Positions 45,053-58,819 of a stretch of DNA of 64,000 bases are shown one piece after another; positions within the stretch are counted from its first letter, which is position 1; each line of letters begins with the position of its first letter. The stretch is from Cunninghamella blakesleeana (Eukaryota; Mucoromycota; Mucoromycetes; Mucorales; Cunninghamellaceae): NCBI GenBank assembly GCA_017871115.1, contig JAFCIZ010000006.1, forward strand, positions 1,550,001 to 1,614,000, in the 5' to 3' direction. Below the pieces are notes generated by a model. That model did no database searches, was not told where the DNA came from, and saw nothing but the letters and a program-made list of their open reading frames with translations. A program made the position numbers and the translations under genes.

Positions 45053-45397
45053 TTATAAAAGGCCAGAAAGAAGGCTTTTAGCTTCGCTACCACTTCCAGT
45101 AGATTCAGGGGCAGTGGGTTCACCTTCACCAGCAGGAGGAGAGTTAGTAATGTCACCGTTTACATTATGAGCCTCAATACCGCTATCTTTACTCAAGATC
45201 TTTGTTAATTCAATACTAAGTAAACCACCAAGAGGGCTACTAGGTGGAGCAGGGGCAGGGGCAGAAGCAGCTTCAGGTTCAGCTTCAGCGCGTTTATCAA
45301 GGGCTTGATCGATTGCAGATACAGAAACGGGGGCAGCCATAGCAGAAAGAGCCATCATTAAAATAGTAGAAACAACAGTAATGGATTGGAAACGCAT
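45053..45397 (-). CDS. Small secreted protein with Kex2-like processing site
   Basis: 114 aa, single exon. It starts MRFQSITVVSTILMMALSAM, a clear signal peptide with probable cleavage after AMA. Then comes a short propeptide-like stretch, VSVSAIDQALDKR, whose LDKR is a classical Kex2-type dibasic site. AEAEPEA follows, resembling the dipeptidyl-aminopeptidase-trimmed spacer of yeast alpha-factor precursors. The remainder is Ala/Pro/Ser/Gly-rich with a helix (LGGLLSIELTKILSKD) and ends SEAKSLLSGLL. It has no Cys. Codon use is notably C/G-richer than the surroundings. Function unknown; secreted peptide, wall-associated protein or effector are all possible. Confidence 0.75.
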   Translation of the reverse strand: MRFQSITVVSTILMMALSAMAAPVSVSAIDQALDKRAEAEPEAASAPAPAPPSSPLGGLLSIELTKILSKDSGIEAHNVNGDITNSPPAGEGEPTAPESTGSGSEAKSLLSGLL

Positions 45398-45960
45398 ATT
45401 GAATAGATAGTTGATTTTTTTTAAAATAAAAAATTAAAAGTTTGGATTATAAAATAGAATAAAAAAGTTAATAATGAATGAAAGAAAATAAAAATTTTGA
45501 TTCAATTTTTTGCTTTTATACTAATTCTTTTTTTAATAAAGTGATGCTTTAGCCGATGTATATATAAGTTTAAATTTATGCTTACTCCTAAATTAACATT
45601 TTATTCCAATTTATTTTCTACCTTTGTTGATCTTTATTGTAATAAAAACAAGGGAGGGGTTAAGTTAAATTTTAATTTTTTTTAATGATACGACAATTAA
45701 AAAATATTATGCAGATTATTATTTAAGCAATCGTTTTTAATAATAATAGCAATAATATTAAATTAACTCGTTATATATTTTGATTATCATCTTTATTACT
45801 TTTATTTTTTAATTCTAATTTTTACTTTATTTAGGTGGTTCTGTTTAAAATAACGTCATAATTTTAATTTTAATCTTTTATTTTATTTTTCATAAAGGGT
45901 GATGAAATGATATATACTGTACAGGGCAATAGTAATAATAATAATAATAATGATAATAAC

Positions 45961-46008
<48 letters not shown>

Positions 46009-46188
46009 TATATAAATGTAAATATTTACGTATATATATATTTAAAATTTGCGAGTATGTTTTAAGATTAGTATGATTAGTATAATATGTTGATAGGTGG
46101 ATTAATAAAAAATTAAAAAATAAAATAAAGATAGTTATGCTGGTAGAAAGGGGTGGGGAGAGAAGAGTTGATGATGAAAGGGATTTAG

Positions 46189-46231
<43 letters not shown>

Positions 46232-46361
46232 AAAGGGGATGAAATATATGAAGAAAAATAAAATAGTACTTGTAATAATAAGGATATATAATAAATAAAA
46301 GGTGAATGATGAATGAAAAAATGTATGTATGACTGAGTGGGTGAGTGGGTGAGCGATTTTT
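45398..46361. other. Intergenic region with an (AAT)n tract
   Basis: AT-rich, including about 25 AAT-type triplets around 45933-46009 and a TA tract at 46187-46228. The minus-strand reading near 46135-46365 is low-complexity and not a gene. Confidence 0.6.
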
Positions 46362-47099
46362 TCATAAATAAAATTGCTTTACATCAGATGCACCAAAAGA
46401 TTCGCTACAAGTAGGACATCGTCGTTGTCGAGTTTCTAATCTATCATCAATGCATTTTTTACAAAATGTGTGCATACATCTAATAAGTAGATGGCTTCGA
46501 AATCTAGTTCGGCAAGTGCTACATTTAAGAAGTGACTAATAATAGTCAAATCGAATAAAATAGTATAAAACGTAATAGTTTAGTTGGTTTTAGATTTTTC
46601 GCTTTGATTCAGCTTTATTTTTTCCCAATATATATATTTATGCAAAGTAATAAAATGCTTACCCTTAATTCATCACACTCTTCTACAAGCTGTTGTTCTT
46701 GAGGATGGTTTCCTTGTGATATCATATCCCATTTTCGTTTCATTTTTTCATGGCTTTCTTCTACACGTTCTTGTAGTTGTTTTTCTTCTTCGTAAGCTTG
46801 TGTTTTTTCTTTTAATATATTTTGTAGCTGATAATAGAGAAGTAGAGTTAATATATATATAAATAAAAAATGAATATAGTTATTACCATTAGTATCATTA
46901 ACATCATATTAATTTTATTAAAATTATATGATAGATGCTTTTAAAACTTACCTCAGACAAGTACTCTTCTAGCTGATCCGCAGTACTTTTCGATTCTTCC
47001 AATTGTTGAGTTAAACTGTCCACTATTAATTTATCACCTTCTACAGATTGAGCCAGTCGCAACGCTTCATTTTCTTTTCCAGACTGTAATGATAAATAA

Positions 47100-47135
<36 letters not shown>

Positions 47136-50100
47136 ACCAAATTATTATTTAATGTCTAGTAAATAAAAGGTGATGAATGTTCATATTTGTATTTGTTTAT
47201 TTTTATATTACCAATTGTAGATCAAGGGTTTTTTCACGTTCTTTAATTTGTTGTAGTAATTCTTTTTGTTTTTCACTTGTTAATCGTAGATTGGTGACGT
47301 TTGTTAGCTGTTTTTCTTTAGCAGCAACCAGCGATGAGAAAGTTTGAGCAAATTTGGATTTCTTTATATATACACCCAATCCAATCATAAGATATAATAA
47401 TGAAGATAATAAATAATAATAATGATAATAATAAATAAACGTCAATATGTGAATAGAATCATTAATCCATTTACTATTACTATTTCTATTTCTTTTTTGA
47501 GTGATGAATTAACTTACTTCTAATAATAATTTAGCTTTATAATCTTGCTTATAATCATCTAAAAATACTTTCTTTGATCCTTGTTCTTCTAGTTGTCCAT
47601 AAACATTAGCCATTCGATCAATTTCGTCAAGCAATTGTGATTCAGTCTAGGAAAAAAAATGATATTCATGAAATAGATAATATAATATAGTATAAAATAA
47701 ATGGTGAATGTGAGCGCTAAAAAAGTGTATTCCGATATGTTTATATATCCATCTATTTGTGTATTTAAATACTAATACCTTTTCAAACATATCAATCATC
47801 AAAGATAGTTTTTCTGATTCCTTTTTTAGATCATATAATTCGTTTTTCAAACTTTTAATATGTGCATTTTGTTCCGTGCTGTCATTGTCATATATTTTCC
47901 AAAAATCAAGCTGATTTTGTAAGGTTTGAATTTTATGTGTTAATGCATTGACTGATTGTTGTGATTCATTTAAATTCCAATTTAAACCAATTTCATTTAG
48001 ATATTCCAGTGAAAATTTTATATCACTATAACACATTATATGTAAGATAAATAAATAAATGAGTATATAAGTCTTATTATTTCTATTTTTTTCGCCTTAA
48101 AATAGTAATTTTTTTTACTTACTCAATACAACGTTGTAGTTCTTCAAAATATTCGAGATCATCTTTCAATGGACCAGCCACTGTTGTATTAGATTTATAT
48201 TCTTCCAATTTTTTTTCTAGTGATATGATGTATTCCTATTTTTTTTTTAAAAAAAGTGAAAATAAAAGGAAGTAAAAAAATTTAAAACTTGATTTTGTAC
48301 AGTTATAATTTCAAATCAATCATAATGGCTATTATTACCTTTTGGTCTTTTGCAGAACGAATAATACGTTGATTATTTTCTTTCATATCATCTTCTTTAG
48401 TTGTTTCATCATCATATTGGTTTTGAAAGTGATCTCTTTGTCCACGAATACGAACCAAATCATTTTCTAATTTTTTCATTTCAGTATCCAAAGTAGTACT
48501 TTGTGATGCTTTTTCCGCTTTCAAATCATCTACCCATATTTTTCTTGCAAGAACTAAATCGTCCAAGGTTCTATCTAATTTATTTCTCATTTGTTCTAAA
48601 TAATGTGCTCGTTGTCGATAATAACCATAGGAGGATTGTAAGTTTTTAAAATAATCTGTATTTAATAAACGTTCTTCAGGAATTTGAGCTATTTGAAGTT
48701 TAAGTCGATCTATTTCATCAAATAAGGCCTGTTTTTCTGATTTTAAATCTGATAGTTCTTTATTTCGTGCATCTATGATTAATTGATGTTCTGCAAGTAA
48801 TGACTTAATGTTCTGTTCTATGGGGGGTTTGATCTAATGTATATAAAATAAGAACAAAATATATATAATTAATATTTCGTTATACATACACATGAATAGT
48901 TGATGGCCATTTTTTTTTAATTTTTTTTTTAAATATAGGTTCTTACTTCTTGATTACTAGTCGATGATTTATTATCTGTTGTACTTGATACTGTCGACGA
49001 TACTGTTGCTGATGAAGGCGTATTAGGTACTGATGGTAAAGCTGAAGTAGATACTACTGTTGTTTGTAGTTGTTTTTTTTCTTCACTATTATTAGGATTT
49101 AAAAAATCTTCAGTTAAACAATCGATTCCACCATTTGATACTGATTCAATCACTTTACTTTTTGAACGATCCTTTTTTTTTTCAGCTTGCATTAGTAACG
49201 AAGTTTGTTCTTCTAATGATGTTTGTAATTTCCCAAAATCATCTAAGGTCATTTTTATATGCTTTATGATTTGATTTGTCTGTTGACCAAGTAGTGTTTG
49301 TTGTTGCTTTGTGTCGTGTAAAAGTTGTTTTCCTGCATTATAAGATATACGCAATTTTTTAATTTCCCGTATTAACCATTCAGAGAGTAGTGCATGCTTC
49401 TTTGAGTCTTCTATATACAAACCATTTTTTTTTAAAAAAAAATTATATTTGAGAATTTTTTTTATACGTATGTACATATATGCATATACATATATGTTAT
49501 ATATATAAAATAAATAAGATATAATATAGTAGTATATATAGTTATTTATTATTACTATTATTATTATATGCTTACCAGTTTCATGTTGCCATTCAATTTC
49601 AAGTTTACGAGCATTTTCCATCCAAGTTTTAATATATTCCAATATCATCATTTGAAATTCTTCTGCTGTTGAATGAGATTTTTTTAACCAGTTCATATCA
49701 GTATCATTGATTTCTTCTGGTAAATCTATATAATAGATATAATATATATATACATACATACATATTTGTTAATTAGCTATATATCGTTTTATATAAAAAA
49801 TACAAAGATTTATATGTATTACTAAATGTATTAAAACATACCATCCGGCATTGTTGTATCAATATTAAGGTTTGATTTAGCAATCATATATAAACTTTGC
49901 TGAATCTATTATATATATATTATATATTAAAACAAAGATATATGAATATGAGTACGATAAATTGTATAGACCTTTATGATGATTGATTGGTATTGATAAT
50001 ATTGATATTACCATATTCCATTGTATACGTATTATCCCTTTTGTGGCTTCAAGATTGATTAATTCATTTTCTATTGAAGATTCTTTGTTTTCTAAACTAT

Positions 50101-50687
50101 AACATTCTACCTAACAAAATTGAGAAAGTATATTTATATATTAATATTATTTTTTAATTTTAGTTTAGCGTTATGGTATATATATATATATGGACTATTT
50201 TATTTATATATAAAATATTACATATCATTATAGTATTTACCTTTGCTTTACGTAATTGTTTTAGCCATGCATTTTTTGAATATGACTTTGCTGTAGTCTA
50301 TGTTAATGGATTTAACATTGACGATAATAAAAAATAAATAAAAATAATATTAGTGTCAATCTAAAATCTAAAATATATATGTGGATTTATTTATTAATCA
50401 TTTACCTTATCAATATCTTCTAAACTTAATAGATTCGTAGTGATTGTAGTAGTAGTAGATTTAGATTTAGTTAAGATTGAAGGTGAAGAAGAGGAAGTGA
50501 TTGGTGAAGAAGAGGAGGAAGATATAGATATGGCTGATGGAGGACCACCACTACTACCAGGAGTAGATACTGATGATGTAGCAATACTGACATTGCTAGT
50601 AAATCGCTTCTTAAGAGGAGGTCTTGAGGGTATAGACATGCCAGAATTATTTTCAATCCAACGACGTTTCTGACCTGGAGAAGCCAT
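46362..50687 (-). CDS. BRE1: Bre1-like E3 ubiquitin ligase for histone H2B
   Basis: A dozen or more minus-strand exons. It starts MASPGQKRRWIENNSGMSIP with a basic nuclear-localisation-like PPLKKRF. Hundreds of residues of coiled coil follow (for example EVECYSLENKESSIENELIN, NDLVRIRGQRDHFQNQYDDE, ESEKLSLMIDMFEK, LRLTSEKQKELLQQIKERE). The C-terminal RING is read from CSTCRTRF, IRCMHTFCKKC and RRCPTCSESFG, ending DVKQFYL. Length, coiled coil and extreme C-terminal RING match Bre1/RNF20. Family knowledge: with Rad6 it monoubiquitinates H2B, which supports H3K4/K79 methylation and cooperates with FACT. Introns are short; several hold TA microsatellites. Confidence 0.88.
47097..47132. repeat. (TA)n tract in a BRE1 intron
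   Basis: About 16 TA units. Similar tracts occur at 46187-46228 and, in the Rab6 introns, at 38360-38388 and 38730-38757. They are useful as length-polymorphic markers. Confidence 0.8.
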
Positions 50688-50905
50688 TTATTAAAAAGAA
50701 AAGAAAAAAAAGAGAAAAAAAAGAGAGGGAAAAAAAATATAAAACACGCTCCCTTATTAACGAAAAAACTTGTCACTTAATGCGGAATTTGAATTTTTAA
50801 AATTATAATTGATTTTATTTAAAAAAAATATAATTTCTCTTCGCTATTTGTTTTTTTACATCATATATATATACTTGTTATAAACTTTAAATGGATTCAA
50901 TGCCA

Positions 50906-51405
50906 CTATTTCAAAAAAATAATTGCTTGTAACTTGTCCATAGATTCTTTAGGATTTTTAGGATCAATACTACAATTTAAATAATAATATATTAAATCTC
51001 TTTTTATTTAATCATGTTTCACTTTTTAATTTCATTTTACCTGGCATGACCAATGAATTGATATTTATCTTGGCTATTTTTAATAAAATATTTTGGTATC
51101 CATTTTACATCTGATTCTTCTCTTTCCTTAGCTTTAATACGTTGGCCATTTTCAATAATAAACTTTTGTTTTGTTGCTTCATCCAAATCCTTTTTTTGAA
51201 GAGCTAAAGTAACTTGGTTCCATACTCTTCTTGATTCTAAGGGAGTTTGATTTGATTCTGGTTCCACTATTTTTGGGTAGATAGGGGCTGTAGGTGCGTC
51301 AAATAAAAGTGTTTTTTCGGTCGACTTATAAAAAAGAAAAAATAAAAGTAGAGTAAATATAATATATAAATGATTCATTGTTCTAATATATATTTATTTG
51401 ATTTT

Positions 51406-51446
<41 letters not shown>

Positions 51447-52770
51447 TAACATCTTACTTTAGATTTAATATAAATTTGACCTGACCATTGACCAAATACT
51501 TCATATAATGTTTCTCCAGTGGATTGCTTTTTGATTTTTCCAGTAATAGAATTATATTTACCTGAAAACAAGCTCTATAGATAAATAGATGGGTAAATGC
51601 ATGAAATAATATATATATATATATATATGTTTACCTTTGATTTAAATTTCATTTCACAAATCAAATCAAGCTCACTACATTTAACAATACAATTATCATT
51701 TAATTCCAATATCATTTTTCCAACTATCATTAAATAAAAAATAAATAAAAACAAATATTCAATCGATCAGTTTTATCAAAATAATCTATCAATTTATCAA
51801 CACTTTTTTTTTATATTTCTAAAATAATCTTACATAGAATTCCTTTAGCATAAACATTAGGCATTGTAATATCATACGATTCATAATGATTGTTATCTTG
51901 ATAATAAAATTGAATAGTTGAACCTCCTTCCATCATAGTTGCTACTGTATTTCCTAAAAATTTTGGTTTTGGGTATAGTTCACCATGACAATAAATACCA
52001 GCATCAGGATTAGCAAAATAATAAGCACTGCAAGGAGAAGGATTACTATGATTGACTTGTTCGCTTATATAAATTCCTTTTGATCCATCTTCATAATTCC
52101 ATTGGCATTTAAATAATTCACCTAAAATAGGGTTATATGGTTTTTTAACACCCTATTAAAAAAAAAAATGAAAACAGAAATTTGAAAAAAAATAATAATA
52201 AAAAGGTGCTGTTTCAATTATTTCACGTGTTGTTATCTATTCGTTGATATGTACCTTTTTATTTAAAAAATAAATAAATAAAATAAAATCATAAATAATA
52301 TGAAAAAAAAAAAAAATTAAAAAAAATATCATCACATATGCACCAATTATTATTTTTAATGAAACGTTTTATTTACTCTACCTTTGGTTTAATATGCCAA
52401 CCCGATAAAAAGTATTTTACAACGCCAATAAAACGATTAGTAGGTTCTGGTTCTTTCTTTGCACTAAGTATATTTATAATTTATTACTATTATTACTATT
52501 ATTATAAAATTACCCTATATATCTTTATTTTAATATTAAATAATCTAAAAAACATAAAACTTACTCTAATAAAATATTAGGGTGGCTCATAAAATCGGTG
52601 ATTCTTTCAAGCATACTTCTTGGTTCCAATACAAAAACAGGGAGAGTGATTTTATGAAGATTCATATCTTTTCCTAATTGACTGATTAAACCTAAAATAA
52701 TATTTTGAGAATTTTCTTCAAGATTTTCTGTACAGTCAGGATCTGATTCCTCATGAGATAGTTTGGTCAT
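50906..52770 (-). CDS. Divergent oxysterol-binding-protein homologue
   Basis: About seven minus-strand exons, ~400 aa, starting MTKLSHEESDPDCTENLEEN. ORD landmarks: LGKDMNLHKITLPVFVLEPR, SMLERITDFMSHPNILLE, RFIGVVKYFLSGWH, KKPYNPILGELFKCQW, KPKFLGNTVATMMEGGSTI, SRRVWNQVTLALQKKDLDEA and KWIPKYF. The signature that is normally EQVSHHPP reads EQVNHSNPSPCSAYY: one His is replaced and two residues are inserted, so PI4P binding may be altered. The ILEPRSMLERITDFMSHP entry resembles the Osh6/7 and OSBP classes more than Osh4. No PH domain. Family knowledge: lipid transfer at membrane contact sites; the ligand here is uncertain. Confidence 0.82.
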
Positions 52771-53467
52771 AATAAACTACTAGTACTTAGGGGACTTTTT
52801 TTTTTTTTTTAAAAAAATAGATGTATATATTTTAAAAAAATAAAGAATTTAAATGAAAAAGAAAAAGAGAAGAGAAATTAAAAAAAAAGTGGATTTAATA
52901 TTTTTTAAATGCCGTAAATCATGCAGCCGAAGACCGCTAAAATCAAAAAAGATATAAAGACTGATAATCTTTTAATATAAAATAAATATTTTGATCATAC
53001 TTTGATTTAATTTTATGTTGCTCTATTAATTCTGTTTATTATATATATATATTTATATTTTAAATATCATTAAAAAAGATGTAGATTGATATTCGAAAAT
53101 GTTAAAATGAAAGTGATACTCATATTTATATAAATAAAATGGTATTGATTTATTTAAAACATGTAGAGTTAATTCTTCAAATGATAAAATTATTTTAAAA
53201 ATAGTATTATGTGAATAAATTGTGTAATACAAAAAAAAATTAATATAAAAAATTGGATAATTCATAGTATCTATTGTATAATGATTGAAATATAAAGGTT
53301 CATTATATATAATAGGTATTTTTACTAATATATTTACAACAATAGTAAAAAAATCACACATGCGACTATAAAAGAAAAAAAGCATAGTTTAAATCTCCGC
53401 CATTTTTTTGACAAAAATGATCGTTGGACCCCGAATTCTTTTTTTTGCTTCTCCCTCTACCTTACAG
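52771..53467. promoter_or_regulatory. Divergent intergenic region and RPS5 promoter
   Basis: The left part is AT-rich without a gene. The right end (about 53440-53467) has a pyrimidine-rich stretch CTTCTCCCTCTACCTTACAG, the usual start-site context of ribosomal protein genes, ending in a splice donor. Confidence 0.5.
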
Positions 53468-53784
53468 GTAAAAAATAGAAATCATACATACAGCCATCTA
53501 TCATCCATCCATCATCCATCTATCCATTTGAAACACCATGATAATAATAATATACAACACCCACCCATTCAACTATTCAAATAATAATAGAAATGAGGAT
53601 TGTTATTTTTTATTATTTAATATATAATATATATGATACAATAATGGAATGTATAAGGGGAGGAACAAAATGGATTTGATATATGGCTATATGGACATTG
53701 AATAACCAACCAAAAATAATAGAATAAAAAAGGAGGTACTAAAAGAATATATACTATTTTCTTGTATTTTATATTATTTTATAG
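53468..53784 (+). other. Probable intron in the RPS5 5' UTR
   Basis: ACAG|GTAAAA at 53468 and TATAG at 53780-53784, one base before the ATG. The removed 317 nt include CATC/ATCC repeats and poly-A stretches and have no coding potential. 5' UTR introns are common in fungal ribosomal protein genes. Confidence 0.55.
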
Positions 53785-53785
53785 C

Positions 53786-54615
53786 ATGGTTGTTTTGAAT
53801 TTGCCCGCTGACGTTTTAGCCAGCGCTGACGGCTCTCGCAAGCTTTTCAACAAATGGTCTTATGAAGACGTTGAAGTTAAAGATATTTCTCTTCAAGACT
53901 ATATCCAAATTCGTCAACATGTCTATTTACCTCACACCGCTGGTCGTTTTGCTGCTAAGCGTTTCCGTAAGGCTCAAGTAAAGTGACATAAACATACATA
54001 AACATGTATATAATAATATATAGAAGAAATAAGTGAGAAATATTAAATGTGCTATATATTTATGTTTTATTTTTTTTAAATAATAATAATAATATAGTGC
54101 CCTATTGTTGAACGTTTAACCAACTCTCTTATGATGCACGGTCGTAACAATGGTAAAAAATTATTGGCTGCTCGTATTGTTCAACATGCTTTTGAAATCA
54201 TCAACTTATTAACTGATCAAAACCCTATCCAAGTCCTTGTTGATGCTATCATCAATACTGGTCCTCGTGAAGACTCTACCCGTATTGGTTCTCAAGGTAC
54301 TGTCCGTCGTCAAGCTGTTGATGTTTCTCCTCTTCGTCGTGTCAATCAATCCATTGCTCTCATTACCCATGGTACTCGTGAAGCTGCTTTCCGTAACGTT
54401 AAAACCATTGCTGAATGTCTTGCTGATGAATTGATCAATGCTGCTAAAGGTTCTTCTAACTCTTATGCTATCAAGAAGAAGGACGAACTTGAACGTGTTG
54501 CTAAGTGTAAGTTTTTTTTTTATATTTATAAAAAAATAAATAAAGGGCTAGTGCTTTTTTTCTGTTTACTAACCATAATTATTTTTTTTTCCCTTTTTTT
54601 TATAGCCAACCGATA
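53786..54615 (+). CDS. RPS5: 40S ribosomal protein uS7 (S5)
   Basis: Three exons (53786-53977, 54098-54506, 54606-54615) give about 203 aa. [20 protein letters not shown] leads to the uS7 core: [80 protein letters not shown] and [20 protein letters not shown], ending ELERVAKSNR. It binds the head of the small subunit near the exit site. The last exon holds only three codons plus the missing part of a Ser. Codons are strongly biased to C-ending forms, unlike neighbours, as expected for high expression. Confidence 0.97.
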
Positions 54616-54987
54616 AATGCTTTTTACGTTGCACCAATTTATGTTTTTTTTATTATTCATTTATTTTAATGCCGTTATTGCATGAATGGACTTTTTCAAT
54701 CGTTTAAAATAATAATAATAAAAAATAATTCCTTTTTTTTTAAATGATGCTGATGGATCAATGTAAAAGCAATGATTTTTATTTACAGTGTATTATTAAA
54801 ATGATTTACTTTTTTTTTTACAAAAAAAAAACATCGTATAAACAAGCAAATTAATTCAAATAAAAATGGAATAAAAAGGATGACGAAAACGAAGAAACTG
54901 ATTATAATTTTTTTTGAAAAAAGAAAAAAGAAATCTATATATATATATGTGTGTGTATGTCTATATATAATGGTAGAGTGGATCAAA
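54616..54987. other. Convergent spacer between RPS5 and the inositol kinase gene
   Basis: T- and A-rich 3' flanks. No coding potential. Confidence 0.5.
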
Positions 54988-57900
54988 TTAAACATTATCT
55001 TCTTGGGCATAATGAAGCTGCTTTTCTTCAATTGTTTGTTGGATTGCATTAAGGTTTGGAACACTTAAATAGCCTTTATGGTAGTACAACACTTCTTCAA
55101 ATGATAGATGAGGAATCAAATTTCTATATGATTAATTAAAAAAAAAATAAAAAATATGTTTATATTAAAATCATTGATGCCATGTTATTTATTTTATTTT
55201 TATTTTTATTTATAAATATTAGTTATATAACTTACTTTCTTGGAGCCACCTTCAAACAGTGTTCAGCATCCCTAAAAAAAGGAAAAGGAAGAATTACATT
55301 TATATTAGTTTTGATTAACATCATTGTTATTCTTATTTTAAAATACTATGTATATATGTCATAATCCTTACATGTGTAAATCAAGTACACTGTCATAATG
55401 AGCACCAGGTGAAAAAGCAATTCTTAAAGAATATTCAGCATCATGTTCCAAGTCTGGATTTTTACGTTCATATAATTCAAAAGTTATTTGTGTTAAAACT
55501 ATTTAAGATAAAATAAAATAAAAATGAATTAATGTATTGTTCAGTGATTAATGGTAAAACGAGTATAAATATATATGTATATATAAATGTCTTAATACTT
55601 ACAGTCTAATTCAGGTAGCATGTTACGAGGAATTTTAGTTGGTACACCAGAGAGATATACCAAATTCAATAATGCATGAACATGAGATTCTAATTAATGA
55701 TTTTTAAAATAAAAAAATATAAAAAAAAAGGAAAGTTGTGAATACATACGTACATATTTTTTTTTTCTTTGTGCCTTTTCTAGTCAATTTTAGTTTTGTT
55801 TTTATTAAATAAAATACCTTTGGTGAAATATAACCTTGTTTTAGGATTTTCTGAAGAGACCATATCATCCAAATCTTTAAGAATGCTTTTGAGCAAAGGA
55901 AGACTAACCAACATACCAATGTTTTTCTTTTCTTCGTCAGATATACCAAATTCTAAAGGAGCAATGAAATCAAACATAAACTTGACATATTTGTATAAAT
56001 TTCGTAAATCTGTATTATTGGTTGGTAAAGAAGCTTCTCCATCTGTAGAATGACGGCGTTCAATTAAAGTAGGTGTATTAGCACCAGATCCAGTAGGTAA
56101 ATTCAATATATCCGATGTTGTATTGGGAGAGAAGGCGGTAGAGGTAGTGGAGGTTGTATTAATGTTTGTTGTTGTAGTAGCAGTTGTTGCGTCTGGATCA
56201 GAGAAAATAGCTTGCAAAAATGGTCGGTTGTGTAATGAATCATATTTCAAGGTGTCATATAAAGCAGGAATCCATGAAGGGTCAGCGTAATTATCATTGT
56301 TATTCTTAATATCTGACCCATCACTTTCGTCACTATTTCCATAAAGGCAGAAATTATTAAACATTTTTTCCCATCGTTCTTTAAAAAGTAAAGGTGACTC
56401 AAAGCAACACCATCGACGTTGAATTTGATCTACATCTTTAATGGTCCAGTTAAGATGCATCAATGTTTGCAATCTTGTCATGATAGTACAAATTTCTTGA
56501 AGTACAACATGAGGTTGAGGAAGTCCTTCAGGCCAGTTCATTTGGGCTAACATTAATTCAGGTAAATCATTTCCAGGACGTAAGAGTTCTTTAAGCTGAC
56601 GTTTGACCGAATCACCTTGCTCTTTAGCTGCATTACTATCATCTAATAAATATTTACTTTCAGAGATAACACCCTCAATGGATTGAGGTTGACCTAAAAA
56701 CCATCTAGTAAAAACATCCGCTATAATATAATAAATATATATATATTAGTAATTATATATTTATTTATTTTTTATAAATCGCTATCATCACTATTATTTT
56801 TTTCTCCTTTGATTTTTTCTCCCTTCTTTATTATTATTATTATTATTATCATTATTATTACCTGTAGCTCTAACTCGACGTTCTGAACTACTATAAATTT
56901 TGATATCATCCATTACTGTGCGATTAAGAATATTCATATCTTTACGTAAGTTTTCAGCTAAATCTCTTGATTGATATAAACCAGCATGTGTAAACTAGTA
57001 TAAATATAATTTTAAAATGTATAAATAAGCCATAAAAAAATAAAAGAATAAAAAGTACATATGAATTTCACATTGCTACACATATAATAAAGTTCCTTTT
57101 TTTTTTTTTGTTATTGTTATTGTGTTTTTACCTCTCCACCCCATTTCACATTTAATTGTAGTTTTTCCAAATTGCCAGATTTAGAATTGTATTTAGGTTT
57201 TAGTTGTACTTTGGTGCCAGGCAATTCATATTTCTTTGTTAAAATTTCTTTTAAAGCCAACATTTTATCTTTATCTTCGGTACCATCTTGTATACATGTA
57301 TCAATAGCTTGAATGACACTATCCAATTGATGTTTTTGTCTGAAGACAACTTCTTGATGACTACCTTCTAAGAGTCGAGCAAAGGGAGCTGATTTTACAG
57401 AGATTTTAAATTTATCTTTTGGTGTACGATCGCCATGACGGAACACAGCAATAAAACCTTTCAAACGCCATGAATTTTCAGGAGAAATCTTGGATGGAAT
57501 ATCGGCAAGAGAAGAAGGTCGTTGTTCAATGGATCGATAAAATTTTGCAGCCAAGATTTTTGCGCATTGATCATAATAGAAATCATTTCCCTTGACAAAG
57601 CTCCATCCATTGACATCAATCACGTATGATTTTCCATTAGCACGTAATAAATCCAAACCACAGACTGCTTGACCAAAAGCTTTTGAAACTTTTCTAGCAA
57701 TTTCTTGTTCATCATGTGTCAACTCAGTACAATATCTAATTTCTTTTCCATCCGTATTGCGTTTAACATGACCATCTACTGTAGGCGATCTTTTTTTTTT
57801 TTTTTTTAAATAAATAAATAAATAAATAAATACGTTGAAATAGACTATTTTATATTTTGTATCTTTTTTTTTATAATATATTTATAAAATAAGTAGTCTT

Positions 57901-58752
57901 ACTTTCTAGTTTCGGCATGAATAAAAGTAGGTCCAACAGTATATAATTTAATATCTTCACAATTTTCAGTTTCCATAAGGGCTTCATATATAAAAGAGCC
58001 TTCTTCAGAAGCAAATTCCAAGTCGGGGTCAAATTCACTTGATTTATTACCAATCTATTTTTATATTTATTTATATTTTAATAATTAAAATAATAATAAT
58101 TATAATAAAAGGATATATATATATGTCTATAAATAAAGTTTTCCCTTCATTGTTTTATTGTTATTATTGTTTTCTTTTTTTTCTTTTTCTTTTTTACCTT
58201 TCTAAATAATCGACGACCACCACCACCATAACTTTCAGGATAATAAATATTAATATTATGATTTTCTCCATCAATTGGTTTTTCAATAAAAGGTTTTTCT
58301 AAAGATTTGTGATCGGAAGAAATACCATTCCTAGTTACTTCTACCAGTTTAGTGTTTGATGCATATTTAGCAATGATCCGATCCATATCCATACCGTTAA
58401 TTTCTTTAAAAGCCTTAGCAGCATCCGGGTCGACTTTTGCACCTCCGTCTCTTGATACAACTAAACGTGGAGGGGTTGGTATACCAATAGAGTCCAATAT
58501 AGCCAATACCACTCGTCTATCCCATAATAATGATTGCATCGATACATCATTGACAACACAAGGTTTTCTTAATTTAACATAATTAATTGCTTTATCAAGG
58601 GGAAATCCATCTGAAAAAAAGCATATTAAAAAATCGCAACCTGGCCAATTTTCAATATCTAAAGATAATAAATAAATAAATAATAATAATAATGTTAATA
58701 GTATGTTAATATTTTTCCGTTCTCTCTTTTGTTTATTATTATTATTCCTTTA

Positions 58753-58819
<67 letters not shown>

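Noticed and set aside
53053..53385. 110-codon minus-strand open frame
   Set aside because: Phe/Ile/Tyr-rich translation of AT-rich DNA in a divergent promoter region; no family features.
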